Shown here piece by piece: positions 29,146 to 38,357 of a stretch of 64,000 bases of DNA; position 1 is the first letter of the stretch; every line of letters begins with the position of its first letter. The stretch is from Draconibacterium mangrovi (GTDB lineage Bacteria; Bacteroidota; Bacteroidia; Bacteroidales; Prolixibacteraceae): positions 496,001 to 560,000 of the forward strand of contig NZ_JAAAGB010000001.1 in the NCBI RefSeq assembly GCF_010586825.1. Direction: 5' to 3'. Both the position numbers and the translations under genes were made by a program. Below the pieces are notes generated by a model, which had not been told where the DNA came from, searched no databases, and saw nothing but the letters and a program-made list of their open reading frames with translations.

Positions 29146-29172
29146 AAAGCCGCCGGAAACCCCGGCGGCTTT
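29146..29172 (-). terminator. Terminator of the giant subtilisin gene
   Basis: A perfect 11-bp stem (AAAGCCGCCGG / CCGGCGGCTTT) with a 5-base loop; on the minus strand it is followed by a run of T. It lies about 20 bases beyond the protease stop codon. Confidence 0.85.
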
Positions 29173-29190
29173 AACAGCTACAGTTAACTA

Positions 29191-32100
29191 TTACAATTTA
29201 ATGAAGGTTTTACTCACAACATCATTGTCAGTAATAATTTGAATATGATAAGTTCCTGAGGTCAACCCAGAAACGTTGTATTCGAAAATGTCATTGTTCA
29301 ACTCGTTTAGCAGTTTGCTGTAAACAACAGCTCCCTGGCTATTGAAAATACGCACGGTTTGTTTCCCGGTATTTTCCAATCCACTGATATGGATAAGTTC
29401 AGTAGCCGGATTCGGATAAACATTTATTTCAGGTTTATTATTCAAATCGTCGATGTCAGTTACTGTACTGCCCGATTTCAGAACATCTACCTTAATTTCG
29501 TGGTAAACAGTGTTATTGTCAGCATCTTCCGTTGCCAGGCTGACAAAATACTCACCTTCAACATTCATATCCGGATCCATCTCTAGCACGATGTCTTTTC
29601 CATTCAACCTTGCAGAAACAAAATCAGGACCTTCAGCAATGTAACTCTCTACAACTTCGGCTGATTTTGTTATGGTAACACCAAATGATTCTTCGAAAAT
29701 ACTTCCCGACTTGATTACAATTGCATTCGGATTCCAAACACTTGGCACCCAGGCTTGCTTACCGGGTTTGGTTGAAACAATGAAGCTGGTTTCAGCCGAA
29801 TCGCCATAGATATCGGTTGCAGTTATTCGTAATACAGTCTCCAGGTGTTTCTCGAACGGCACAATTATAGCTTCCGATCCCATTGTGAAAATTTCAACCA
29901 CACCATCAACATCAGTGGTTAATGTGTACGTTAACAAATCACCATCAGGATCGGCAAATAATTTACCAAAGTTAAAGCGGTAATCGTAGTTCACATGCAG
30001 TGTCTGATCGCTCAAATCAGTAACTACCACGGGTGCACGGTTGGAATTTTCAACCCTTACTTCGCAAGTGTATTCTTTTGCTGCCCCATACTCGTCAGTA
30101 ACCTTATAGGCAAGTGTGTATGCTCCTGCTGCAAAATGATCAGGCGATAAAGTTACTGTCAGTATTCCATCGGCAAAATTGCTTTTGGCAAAAATAAGTG
30201 GTGTAGTTTCTTCAACCGAAACAATATCATCTCCTTCAGAATCCGTAACCGGAATTTCCAGCACTCGAACCTCTCCTTCTGCAATCGTTAAGGTATCAGG
30301 CAACTCGATAAGCGGTGCCGAATTGATTCTTAACGCTACCGGAACGTTAAGATTCTTCTGTGTTGGATCGTTGTGAACAATACTCATTCTTGCCTCGTAC
30401 GAGCGGGCTTCAAACAATGAAGCATCAACCGTAATATTGATGTCTTGGGTTGCGCCGGCAACAATTCCTCCTGTTCTTGGGTCAATAGTCAGCCACTGTC
30501 CCGGATGGGCAGAAAGCGCGTGTGTTTTGCAGGTATAAGTAAAAGGCAGCTCTTCCCAGGTTGTCGATCCGTCGTACGATATCCAGTATTTTCCTTCTGT
30601 ACTTGGAGATCCATAATCGAAACCAAACAACGATTGCATTTCCATTGGGAAATCGATTACAACAAAAAACTGGCTTCCCTGCTCAAAGTAGAAGGATTGA
30701 GATAGCGGGATGGTATACACTCCAAATTCCGTTTTATCGGTAAAATACTCTTCCGAGTAGATCGTTTCGGCAGTGCTCAGGTCGTTTCCTTTCAGAATTC
30801 GGATCACGTATGGTGTGGTTGTTTCGCCACGTTTAAAGTAGTCTCTGATGTGCGTTAAAGTAAATCCTTCAGGTTGCGATACAGTAAACAAAGTAGCAGT
30901 GCTAACTTTTGCTTCGCCACCATTACCATACAGTCCCATTGGTTCGCCTGCCATATCGTAGTTCAGCGAGTCGGCAAATATTTCACCGGTTTGGCTTGCT
31001 TCGCTAATTCCATCGGTTCCCCAGCCCTGACGCAGAATTCCCATTGTTATGGAATAATTCAACACACTTTCAGTTCCCTGGTTAGCCAATTGAATAAGGA
31101 AATTGTTTTGCTCATTCTCGTTAACCACCAGTTTCATGGTATCGTTTTCGAGTGTTTCCAACAGGTCGTATGCAAATACCGGAGGAAGAACCGCATCGCC
31201 GGAAAGCGCTACGTTTAGTTCAGTTCCATCTTCAAAAGTCAGTATCAGTTCAGCCGTATTGGCTTCTGCATTTTCAGCTGCAAAAATCACTTCAAAAGCA
31301 ATTGTATCGAATGCCGGAACTTCAGCGTTAACAGCCAAATCGGTAGAGAATAACTCAGGATTTGCACCTGCAAATTCAACAGAAATTAATTTTGCCGGTT
31401 TGCTTCCGCTGTTGGCCAACAACAATGTTTCTGTTCCGCTTAGCGGATTTGCTGACAAATAACTTACATCATTAAAAACAACTTCGTTGCGGTTGATTGT
31501 AACATTTGATTCACCGGTTACGGCAAGCGCCACAACAACAACTTTAGTTGAATTATTAACGTCGTTGGTAAGTATATTCACTTTCCCGGTGTAATCGCCC
31601 ACCTCTAAACCTTCGGATGTGTATTGCAACTGAATGTTTTTTGATTCGCCTGCTGCAAGTGTTCCTGAAAGTGGCGGCTGAATTCTAATTGCTTTACCCT
31701 GGTAGGCAGCATGTCCGTACCTGTAATCTTCGTTCTCTGTTAAACCATAAATTCCGTGAGGTCCTTCAAATCCTACGCGGTAATATGGCAGGTAGATTTC
31801 GCCGGTTGTCTCCATGGCTTTGTACTGGAATTTGAGATCGCCATTTGGATACAAAACAGCCTGAAAAGTGAAATCGCCACCATAACCACGGTAGTAGTAG
31901 CCAATGTGGTTCCACTGAAGTATAACATATTCGTCGGTTTCGTAAATCAACAGATCCGATTCGTTGCTTAAAAAGGCTCCATTGCTCACCCAAAACGGAG
32001 CAACAACAGCATTTGCATAGCTTGAGCCGGCTGAACTGTTAGGAAGATCGTGTGGAGTGCTTCCGAAATACGCTCCTGGTGCCGGATCGAAACTAAACCA

Positions 32101-35100
32101 TCCGTTTCTTGAAACAACAAGAGAAGTGTATTCATTTCCGAAATAAGGAAATTTAAATCCATCGAAGCTAAGCGTAGCATAACGCTGACTTGAATTTGTG
32201 AAGTTATCGGCCAAAGACGTTCCCTTCTCTGAAATCTCAATCCATTCGTAATCGGTATAATTGTACGAGTAGCCATATCCGTTATCAAAACCATCGGCTT
32301 CTGCTTTTTTACCATCGATTGTTATGAATCCGGGAGCCGAAACCGACCAGTTCAGGTCTTTTTCCGATCCGGTATTGCTAATAGTAATATTGGCCGATTT
32401 ACCCAGATTATTGCCATAAGCCAGTGTATCCTTGCTAAAATCGCCTGCAAAATTGTATCCGGCTTCAGGCGAAGTACCTCCTGTTCCATTAAGGCTAACA
32501 ATGTATGATTCAACTACTGAACCACTGCGTTCTGTTAGCAGATTGAAAACAATTTGATCGGTGAATGTTCCAACACTCTGAGGAGCAAAATCAACCGTAA
32601 AGGTTTTGCTGGTTCCCGGAGAAATTGACGAATATGCACTAACATATTCGCTGTTCGAGAACGGTGCCGACGGTTTGTCGAGCGTGTAATAAGCGCTTGC
32701 AGTTCCGGTGTTTGTAACCGTAAATGATTGTGCTGCAGTAATACCACTACCGGCAATAAAACTACCAAAGTCAAGCGAATTGGTGTCGATTGTAATTTCA
32801 GGATCGCCCAAAATTTCAACCTTGAAAGGAATACTTAAACGTTGATTTCCATCGTAATAAACAGTCATTGTTGTATTCGATGAATTTGTGGCTGAACGGT
32901 CGGTTAAATCAACAGTAAGATGAACGACTACACTGTCGTTGGCAAGAATAACACCACTTTCAGGAGTAATATTCTTTATGTAGCTATAAGCCGAAATACT
33001 GAAGTTTGCAGGATAAGTTCCAATGTTACGAATAACAAAGGTGGTATCGATAATATCGCCTGATAACCGGGCGTTTTCGCCTAACCATTCCATTGATGCA
33101 GTGGCTTCCAAAACCGGACCTTCAATAAAATTCGCCAGTACCGGAATTTGCAACTGACCATCGTCGCTGCCAATGGTTAGTGCTCCCTGGTAACTGGCCA
33201 CTGTATTTTGTGGTTTTGTTGTTAAAGTAACAACTGTTTTGTGTCCCGCTTTCAACGCCGGAATTGAAGTTGGATAAACGGTTACATACTCGCTGTTTAA
33301 TCCGCTCAGGTTAATGTTTTTCAGGTTTCCTTTGCCCTTGTTCATTAACTCCAGCTCAATTTTTTCTGTAGTTCCGAAGAACTGGGTGCCAAAATCAACT
33401 GCACTCAGGTTGGTTTCCAGCTTAGGTTCCTGTCCGCTTATATTAACTTTTACAAATTTCGATAAAGCTCCTTTTTTCGGATCATCGTGTCGCATCATCA
33501 GTTCAACCAGATGTGTACCATTATCGAAATAGTTACCGTTTACTTCAATGTCGATCTTTTGAACAGAATCAGGTTGAATATCGCCGTTTCTTGGAGTAAA
33601 TTTTACCAGATTGCTGTTGCGTACCGACTCGTATGCACGAATCATAAGGTATTTGCCAAAAACAGAACCGATATCGGTCATGTAGTTTTGCTCAGGAGCG
33701 ACACGGGCATAACTTTTCCCTTTTCGTAGGTAGCTGTATTCTGTTGCATTTTTAGCTCCAAGAGGCAAGTAAACACCTCTTGGCGCAGTTACGGTAACCC
33801 AGAAAATGTCGCCTTCGTTCACGGCCACATTTTTCGAAAGCGTAGTGTGGTACCAGCCTCCATCGCGGTAACCGGTTATATAACTTCCTCCTGATGCCAC
33901 CGGTTCGCCTCCGGGGTATTCTTCACCTCCAACGTGAATAGAAAAATTAAACATCGATCCATCGTACATTTCGGTTGCGATATAGGCTCCCACATGCGAA
34001 AGTTCCATATCATGATCTGCCACGAATTTGTTGGCATACATCCAGCTCTCGTAGGTCGTTTCCTGGGCATAACTTAAGTTTCCGGGGCCCACCATTTCAT
34101 CAGGTGTACTTATATCTTCATGGCTAACCGAGTCGGTAAAACTGTAAGTCGACGTTTCTTCGTTCCAGCTTGGGCTGGCATACATTCCAATACTAATTTG
34201 TCCACCGTCGCTTAATTCCTGCATGGCCAGGCGGAATCCGTATGTTGAAGGCAAGGTCTCTGCCGATTTTAACTCTAAAGTTTCGTAACCTTTAACTACC
34301 CAATCATAACGCGAAAATGCCTCTCCTTTGTTTCGGAAAGAATAATTATCGTAGCCCAGATTACTTTCCTGAACATCGATATTTACTTCCAGCGTGTCGT
34401 TTGACAGTAATTCCACATCGGCAGCTTTCCAGGTTGTTGCTGTAAACAGTTCTGAAAGACCTGATAAATTACCAAAACGGTCTTTGGCACGAACAGCTAT
34501 TGTATAAGTTGTATTTGGCTCCAGGTTTTCGATATAAAACTGATCGAATGAATACCTGGCTGCTGAATGGAAAGCAGTTGCAGTTGCGGTTGATTTGAAG
34601 AAAGTAGTATTGGTGATTTCACCGGGAGCAACTAAAATTTCGTAATCCGTGATGGTGATTCCCTGAATATTTTCTACGAGCATCCAACCAATGTGGAAAG
34701 TATTTTCATCAATGCTGTAAAATCCCCAGTCATCAATTGCCGGAACAACTCCTGGGTTATCAACCAATGCGGCGTAGGCATCCAAACGTCCTTTTCCAAG
34801 GTAGCCTGTAAATGACGGATTCAGGTGATAAATATCTTTTGCAGTGCTTAACAAACGTTCTGTGATTTCATCAGTAGTAATGTGATAGGCATATTTTGAT
34901 GCAATAAGAGCAGCTACACCGGTAACGTGTGGCGAGGCCATTGATGTTCCTCCCCAGTGCGGACCACCGTAGCGGTTACCCGGTAGTGTTGAATAAATCT
35001 GGTCGCCTGGAGCAGAAATATCAACCACCTCGCTAAAGTACGACGATGTTGATTTCATATCGTAGTGGTTGGTGTTAGCCACCGAAATTCCAAGATCGTA

Positions 35101-36279
35101 TTGTGATGGGTATGCAGCACGGGGCAAACCAATGTAGTCGCTGTAGCTATTGAAGTTACCTGCAGCAAAAATTGGAAGTCCGCCACCTTGTACCGGGCCG
35201 GTTGAATTACCGTTTTCGTCGATACCGGCATTATCAATGTAATAGTTGATGGCATCAAGCATTACCTGGCTTGGAGCACCACCACCCCACGAGTTATTCG
35301 AAATGGTGGCACCATTATCGGCAGCGTAAATAAACGCTTCTTCAAAACCTCCTGCGTACTCATCAGTACCTCCCGGAACTGCACTAAACACCTGGCACGA
35401 CATAATGCGAACACCATCGCCGTTGCCACTTCCACCGGCAACACCGGCAACACCTATACCGTTATTGTTTACCGCGGCAATAGTTCCTGCTACGTGTGTT
35501 CCGTGTTCGTGCGGAACAATGGTTGGAACACCCATTACAAAGTTCCATCCGTAAAAGTCATCGATGTAACCATTGTTATCGTCATCAATTCCGTTACCCG
35601 GAATTTCGTCTTCGTTGGTCCACATGTTGGCAGCCAGATCTTCGTGCTGATAATCCACACCACCATCGATAACAGCAACCACTACATCAGGATTTCCGGT
35701 TTCAAGTTTCCAGGCTTTAATCAGGTTAATATCAGCGCCCGGAGTACCGCCGCTTTGTCCAATATTTTCGTAATGCCACTGCGTATAAAGCAGCGGATCG
35801 TTGGGTTTTTCATCTAAAGTTCTTTCTGTTGCAGGTGAAGTTTCAACCATTTCACCACCCGAAAAACTAAAGTAGTGGTTCTTTGATTCGGCTGATTCAA
35901 TAGCATCCAGATCTCCGTATTTCGAAAGTGCATCGCTTAAATTTGTGGTGCTGTCGATATTGATCTCGTACCACAAATGCAAACCATATTTTCGTTGACG
36001 TTCGGCAAATTTTCCGGCTACACGAAAAACCGGCTTCATGCTTGTTGCGTTGTATTCTTTGTTCAGAATATTAAACCCGGGAATAGCAGTTTGAAGCGGG
36101 TTTAACTGGGAAACATCTGAGTGTCCCTCCATTTGAAGAGCAGCTTCCTGGGTTAGTTTTACCCGGATAACGCCTTTCACCGGACTGGCATCCGGCTCTT
36201 GCGCAAATAATTTTCCTGCTACCAGAAACAGCATCAGGAAAACAAAAGCAATTTTTTTAGAGATGTAGAAATTTCGCAT
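29191..36279 (-). CDS. Giant S8 subtilisin-like protease with T9SS C-terminal sorting domain
   Basis: A 2362-residue secreted protease. The signal peptide spans about residues 1-26 (LFLVAGKLFAQ), followed by a propeptide-like region to about 150 and the S8 domain with catalytic Asp205 (VAVIDGGVD), His262 (HGTHVAGT) and Ser446 (GGTSMASPHV). A fibronectin III-like domain follows (about 515-610), then a long array of beta-sandwich repeats of ASH/HYDIN type (VDFGTQFFGTTEKIELELMN, LDFGSFIAGSG), a WD/GEVT-like insert, and cadherin-like domains (about 2000-2160). The last 75 residues are a type A T9SS sorting domain starting VYPNPATELIHISG and ending KTFIKL. It should be exported by Sec, then by T9SS, and displayed or released at the surface as a large degradative or processing enzyme. 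It is single-gene, with its own terminator. Confidence 0.93.
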   Translation of the reverse strand: MRNFYISKKIAFVFLMLFLVAGKLFAQEPDASPVKGVIRVKLTQEAALQMEGHSDVSQLNPLQTAIPGFNILNKEYNATSMKPVFRVAGKFAERQRKYGLHLWYEINIDSTTNLSDALSKYGDLDAIESAESKNHYFSFSGGEMVETSPATERTLDEKPNDPLLYTQWHYENIGQSGGTPGADINLIKAWKLETGNPDVVVAVIDGGVDYQHEDLAANMWTNEDEIPGNGIDDDNNGYIDDFYGWNFVMGVPTIVPHEHGTHVAGTIAAVNNNGIGVAGVAGGSGNGDGVRIMSCQVFSAVPGGTDEYAGGFEEAFIYAADNGATISNNSWGGGAPSQVMLDAINYYIDNAGIDENGNSTGPVQGGGLPIFAAGNFNSYSDYIGLPRAAYPSQYDLGISVANTNHYDMKSTSSYFSEVVDISAPGDQIYSTLPGNRYGGPHWGGTSMASPHVTGVAALIASKYAYHITTDEITERLLSTAKDIYHLNPSFTGYLGKGRLDAYAALVDNPGVVPAIDDWGFYSIDENTFHIGWMLVENIQGITITDYEILVAPGEITNTTFFKSTATATAFHSAARYSFDQFYIENLEPNTTYTIAVRAKDRFGNLSGLSELFTATTWKAADVELLSNDTLEVNIDVQESNLGYDNYSFRNKGEAFSRYDWVVKGYETLELKSAETLPSTYGFRLAMQELSDGGQISIGMYASPSWNEETSTYSFTDSVSHEDISTPDEMVGPGNLSYAQETTYESWMYANKFVADHDMELSHVGAYIATEMYDGSMFNFSIHVGGEEYPGGEPVASGGSYITGYRDGGWYHTTLSKNVAVNEGDIFWVTVTAPRGVYLPLGAKNATEYSYLRKGKSYARVAPEQNYMTDIGSVFGKYLMIRAYESVRNSNLVKFTPRNGDIQPDSVQKIDIEVNGNYFDNGTHLVELMMRHDDPKKGALSKFVKVNISGQEPKLETNLSAVDFGTQFFGTTEKIELELMNKGKGNLKNINLSGLNSEYVTVYPTSIPALKAGHKTVVTLTTKPQNTVASYQGALTIGSDDGQLQIPVLANFIEGPVLEATASMEWLGENARLSGDIIDTTFVIRNIGTYPANFSISAYSYIKNITPESGVILANDSVVVHLTVDLTDRSATNSSNTTMTVYYDGNQRLSIPFKVEILGDPEITIDTNSLDFGSFIAGSGITAAQSFTVTNTGTASAYYTLDKPSAPFSNSEYVSAYSSISPGTSKTFTVDFAPQSVGTFTDQIVFNLLTERSGSVVESYIVSLNGTGGTSPEAGYNFAGDFSKDTLAYGNNLGKSANITISNTGSEKDLNWSVSAPGFITIDGKKAEADGFDNGYGYSYNYTDYEWIEISEKGTSLADNFTNSSQRYATLSFDGFKFPYFGNEYTSLVVSRNGWFSFDPAPGAYFGSTPHDLPNSSAGSSYANAVVAPFWVSNGAFLSNESDLLIYETDEYVILQWNHIGYYYRGYGGDFTFQAVLYPNGDLKFQYKAMETTGEIYLPYYRVGFEGPHGIYGLTENEDYRYGHAAYQGKAIRIQPPLSGTLAAGESKNIQLQYTSEGLEVGDYTGKVNILTNDVNNSTKVVVVALAVTGESNVTINRNEVVFNDVSYLSANPLSGTETLLLANSGSKPAKLISVEFAGANPELFSTDLAVNAEVPAFDTIAFEVIFAAENAEANTAELILTFEDGTELNVALSGDAVLPPVFAYDLLETLENDTMKLVVNENEQNNFLIQLANQGTESVLNYSITMGILRQGWGTDGISEASQTGEIFADSLNYDMAGEPMGLYGNGGEAKVSTATLFTVSQPEGFTLTHIRDYFKRGETTTPYVIRILKGNDLSTAETIYSEEYFTDKTEFGVYTIPLSQSFYFEQGSQFFVVIDFPMEMQSLFGFDYGSPSTEGKYWISYDGSTTWEELPFTYTCKTHALSAHPGQWLTIDPRTGGIVAGATQDINITVDASLFEARSYEARMSIVHNDPTQKNLNVPVALRINSAPLIELPDTLTIAEGEVRVLEIPVTDSEGDDIVSVEETTPLIFAKSNFADGILTVTLSPDHFAAGAYTLAYKVTDEYGAAKEYTCEVRVENSNRAPVVVTDLSDQTLHVNYDYRFNFGKLFADPDGDLLTYTLTTDVDGVVEIFTMGSEAIIVPFEKHLETVLRITATDIYGDSAETSFIVSTKPGKQAWVPSVWNPNAIVIKSGSIFEESFGVTITKSAEVVESYIAEGPDFVSARLNGKDIVLEMDPDMNVEGEYFVSLATEDADNNTVYHEIKVDVLKSGSTVTDIDDLNNKPEINVYPNPATELIHISGLENTGKQTVRIFNSQGAVVYSKLLNELNNDIFEYNVSGLTSGTYHIQIITDNDVVSKTFIKL

Positions 36280-36307
36280 TTTTAGAATTTTTATATTTTA
36301 TGGAACA

Positions 36308-36315
36308 CAAATATC
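36308..36315 (-). promoter_or_regulatory. Possible -7 promoter element of the giant protease gene
   Basis: The minus strand reads GATATTTG followed by TG, seven of eight matches to TAnnTTTG, 28 bases upstream of the ATG at 36279. No good -33 TTTG is seen. The same GATATTTG wording occurs before the kinase at 923. Confidence 0.28.
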
Positions 36316-36527
36316 AAATTCACGAGATATTATTATATAAGATGCTCCTTAGCTTGTGCACTACAACCTAAAAAACGACCATAACAATACCACTCACACG
36401 AAATTTACCGCCTGAAAACCAGCAGTTATAAATTCGCGCAAAACACTATCCACATGACACTTACACAACACAAGTTTCCAGTTTTTAACGAAAAAGAAGT
36501 AAAAATTAAAAGAGAAAATAAGTTCGT

Positions 36528-38141
36528 TTACAGATTGGCGAGAAATGTGCTTAAATTAACATTGGTATTGGTAAGATTTAGCTTTTTTCGCAACCTCGAG
36601 CGGGCAACTTCAACACTTTTTACACTTTGTTGCGACAGCTCTGCAATTTCTTTCGACGACATTCCGAGTCGCAGTAAAGCACACAATTTCTCTTCAGTTG
36701 GTGACAAATCAGGGAATCGTTCGCGAATTTTTTCATAAAATCCTTCGTGCACCTGCTGATACCTGGTTTCAAATTCTTCCCACACCGAAGTGTTTAAACT
36801 TGCCTTTAACAACTTCTCCGAATCTTCAATTATGGCTTTCACTTCCGCCCTGGCCTTACCCCTGGCATCCGAAAGTTGTTTTATAACTTTTTGTAAGGTT
36901 TGGTTTTTCTCCACCAGGTAAAGTTCCTTCATTACCAGTTCTCTTTCGCGTAATTCCAGATCCTTTTCCAGTGTTTTCATGGCCAGATACGCACCTTTGT
37001 CTTTGCTTTTATTTAGCCTGAAATACAATACAAAAATGATAAGGCCAAGAAGCAGTCCCAGAATTATTATTCCGTATATCAGTTTTACTCGAGCATTTTG
37101 GTTTTTGTATTGTTCCTGCTTCTTTTCAAACTCGTGCGTCATCTCAAGACGCGTAATTTCCTTAATGGTTTGCTCGTTGAAAATGCTATCCTGGCGGGTA
37201 GTATAATTTTTAAAATAATCCAGCGCATTGGAGAAATTTCCAGCGGCCTGCTCAATCTCGTATAACAGATAATAGGCTTCACTTTCCAACACAAACGACT
37301 TTGTTTTTTCGGCGGCCTGTAAACTTTGTAATGCTTTTGTCAGCGCCTCTGCAGTGTTGTTTTTCTCATAAAGATACTGGCCAATCTGCCGGTTTGCCCG
37401 CGATAGTTCGATCATGTCGTCGAATTCCTCGCTAAATTTTACAGCCAGTTGCAAGGTTTGCAGCGCTTCTTCCTCAATATTTAATCGAAAATAATTCTCT
37501 GCCATCGAATTATAAATCGAAGCCAGCCTGTTTTGGTAGTTGTATTTGGTCGCGTTTTCAACCGCCATTTCAAAAAACGACTGTGCCTTTTTCAGCTCTC
37601 CCCGCTTTTCGCTGATAATTCCCATGCTATTATAAAATACATGCATTTGCGGGAGGTTCGACGAATCGCCACGTGCCAGCAATTCGTTCTGTTTATCAAA
37701 CAATTCCTGGTATAAAATCCAGGCTTTATCGTATTCTTCCAATTGCAAATGCACCCCGCAGATGTTATTGATCTGCCCAATCAACAGGTTATCTTCGCCG
37801 GTATTTTCATATATCTTTTTGCTTTCGAGAAAATGCTCCAAAGACCTGTCGTACCCGCCAATATGATACAAAATAATGCCCATGTTATTGTGCGCCTGTG
37901 CTGTTAACAACGGATCATCAAGTTCTTCAGAAGTAGTTAAAGCCTGTTGTGCATAACTCAAACTTTCGGAAAGGTTTTGGGCCCGGGTTTGTCGTGAAAG
38001 TTCGATGAGTAACTCGGTCCTGGTCGCATCATCATCAGCCTGCTGAAGTTGCTGCAAAAGCGAACGAAACCCGGTATTATTTTGTGCTTTGAGGGAAAAC
38101 GAAAAAAGAAGTATCAACAGCAAGCATACAATTTTATTCAT
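36528..38141 (-). CDS. TPR sensor-regulator with transmembrane segment and LuxR-type HTH
   Basis: A 537-residue protein. A signal/anchor sequence (IVCLLLILLFSFSLKAQ) is followed by about six tetratricopeptide repeats (residues 40-320, for example AQAHNNMGIILYHIGGYDRS), one transmembrane helix (about 355-378, LIYGIIILGLLLGLIIFVLYF), a coiled coil rich in Glu/Lys, and a C-terminal LuxR-type helix-turn-helix (LSPTEEKLCALLRLGMSSKEIAELS, then VEVARSRLRKKL). This architecture is typical of Bacteroidota: a periplasmic TPR domain presumably senses a signal and a cytoplasmic HTH binds DNA. ATG 38141 was chosen because the signal sequence follows it directly. The proposed promoter element is at 38189-38196. 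Targets are unknown. Confidence 0.82.
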   Translation of the reverse strand: MNKIVCLLLILLFSFSLKAQNNTGFRSLLQQLQQADDDATRTELLIELSRQTRAQNLSESLSYAQQALTTSEELDDPLLTAQAHNNMGIILYHIGGYDRSLEHFLESKKIYENTGEDNLLIGQINNICGVHLQLEEYDKAWILYQELFDKQNELLARGDSSNLPQMHVFYNSMGIISEKRGELKKAQSFFEMAVENATKYNYQNRLASIYNSMAENYFRLNIEEEALQTLQLAVKFSEEFDDMIELSRANRQIGQYLYEKNNTAEALTKALQSLQAAEKTKSFVLESEAYYLLYEIEQAAGNFSNALDYFKNYTTRQDSIFNEQTIKEITRLEMTHEFEKKQEQYKNQNARVKLIYGIIILGLLLGLIIFVLYFRLNKSKDKGAYLAMKTLEKDLELRERELVMKELYLVEKNQTLQKVIKQLSDARGKARAEVKAIIEDSEKLLKASLNTSVWEEFETRYQQVHEGFYEKIRERFPDLSPTEEKLCALLRLGMSSKEIAELSQQSVKSVEVARSRLRKKLNLTNTNVNLSTFLANL

Positions 38142-38188
38142 TTTATCTCTCTTCAGTTTTATCCGGTACTTCACCTACGAATTCGAAG

Positions 38189-38196
38189 CAAATATA
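38189..38196 (-). promoter_or_regulatory. Promoter -7 element of the TPR/LuxR-type regulator
   Basis: The minus strand reads TATATTTGC, an exact match to TAnnTTTG, 47 bases upstream of the chosen ATG. A TGTT about 20 bases further upstream may serve as a weak -33 box. Confidence 0.45.
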
Positions 38197-38357
38197 GTTA
38201 TACTGTAGTTGTGTAACATCCGAAAAATCGTAATTTAACAAAAAACAAAACAGAAATAATATTAATCACCATTCTGTTAATAAACCACTTAGCACAGCCC
38301 CATTTTTTAAACTTAATCCTGAATTTGAAATTATGCGGGTAATCGCTGCTTCGTAAA

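Noticed and set aside
29191-36279. Split of the giant protease into several genes
   Set aside because: The frame is uninterrupted from signal peptide to T9SS tail, with no internal stop or frameshift.
36454-36738. 94-codon plus-strand frame near the TPR regulator
   Set aside because: It mostly runs antisense to the HTH-coding end of the regulator and has no family features.
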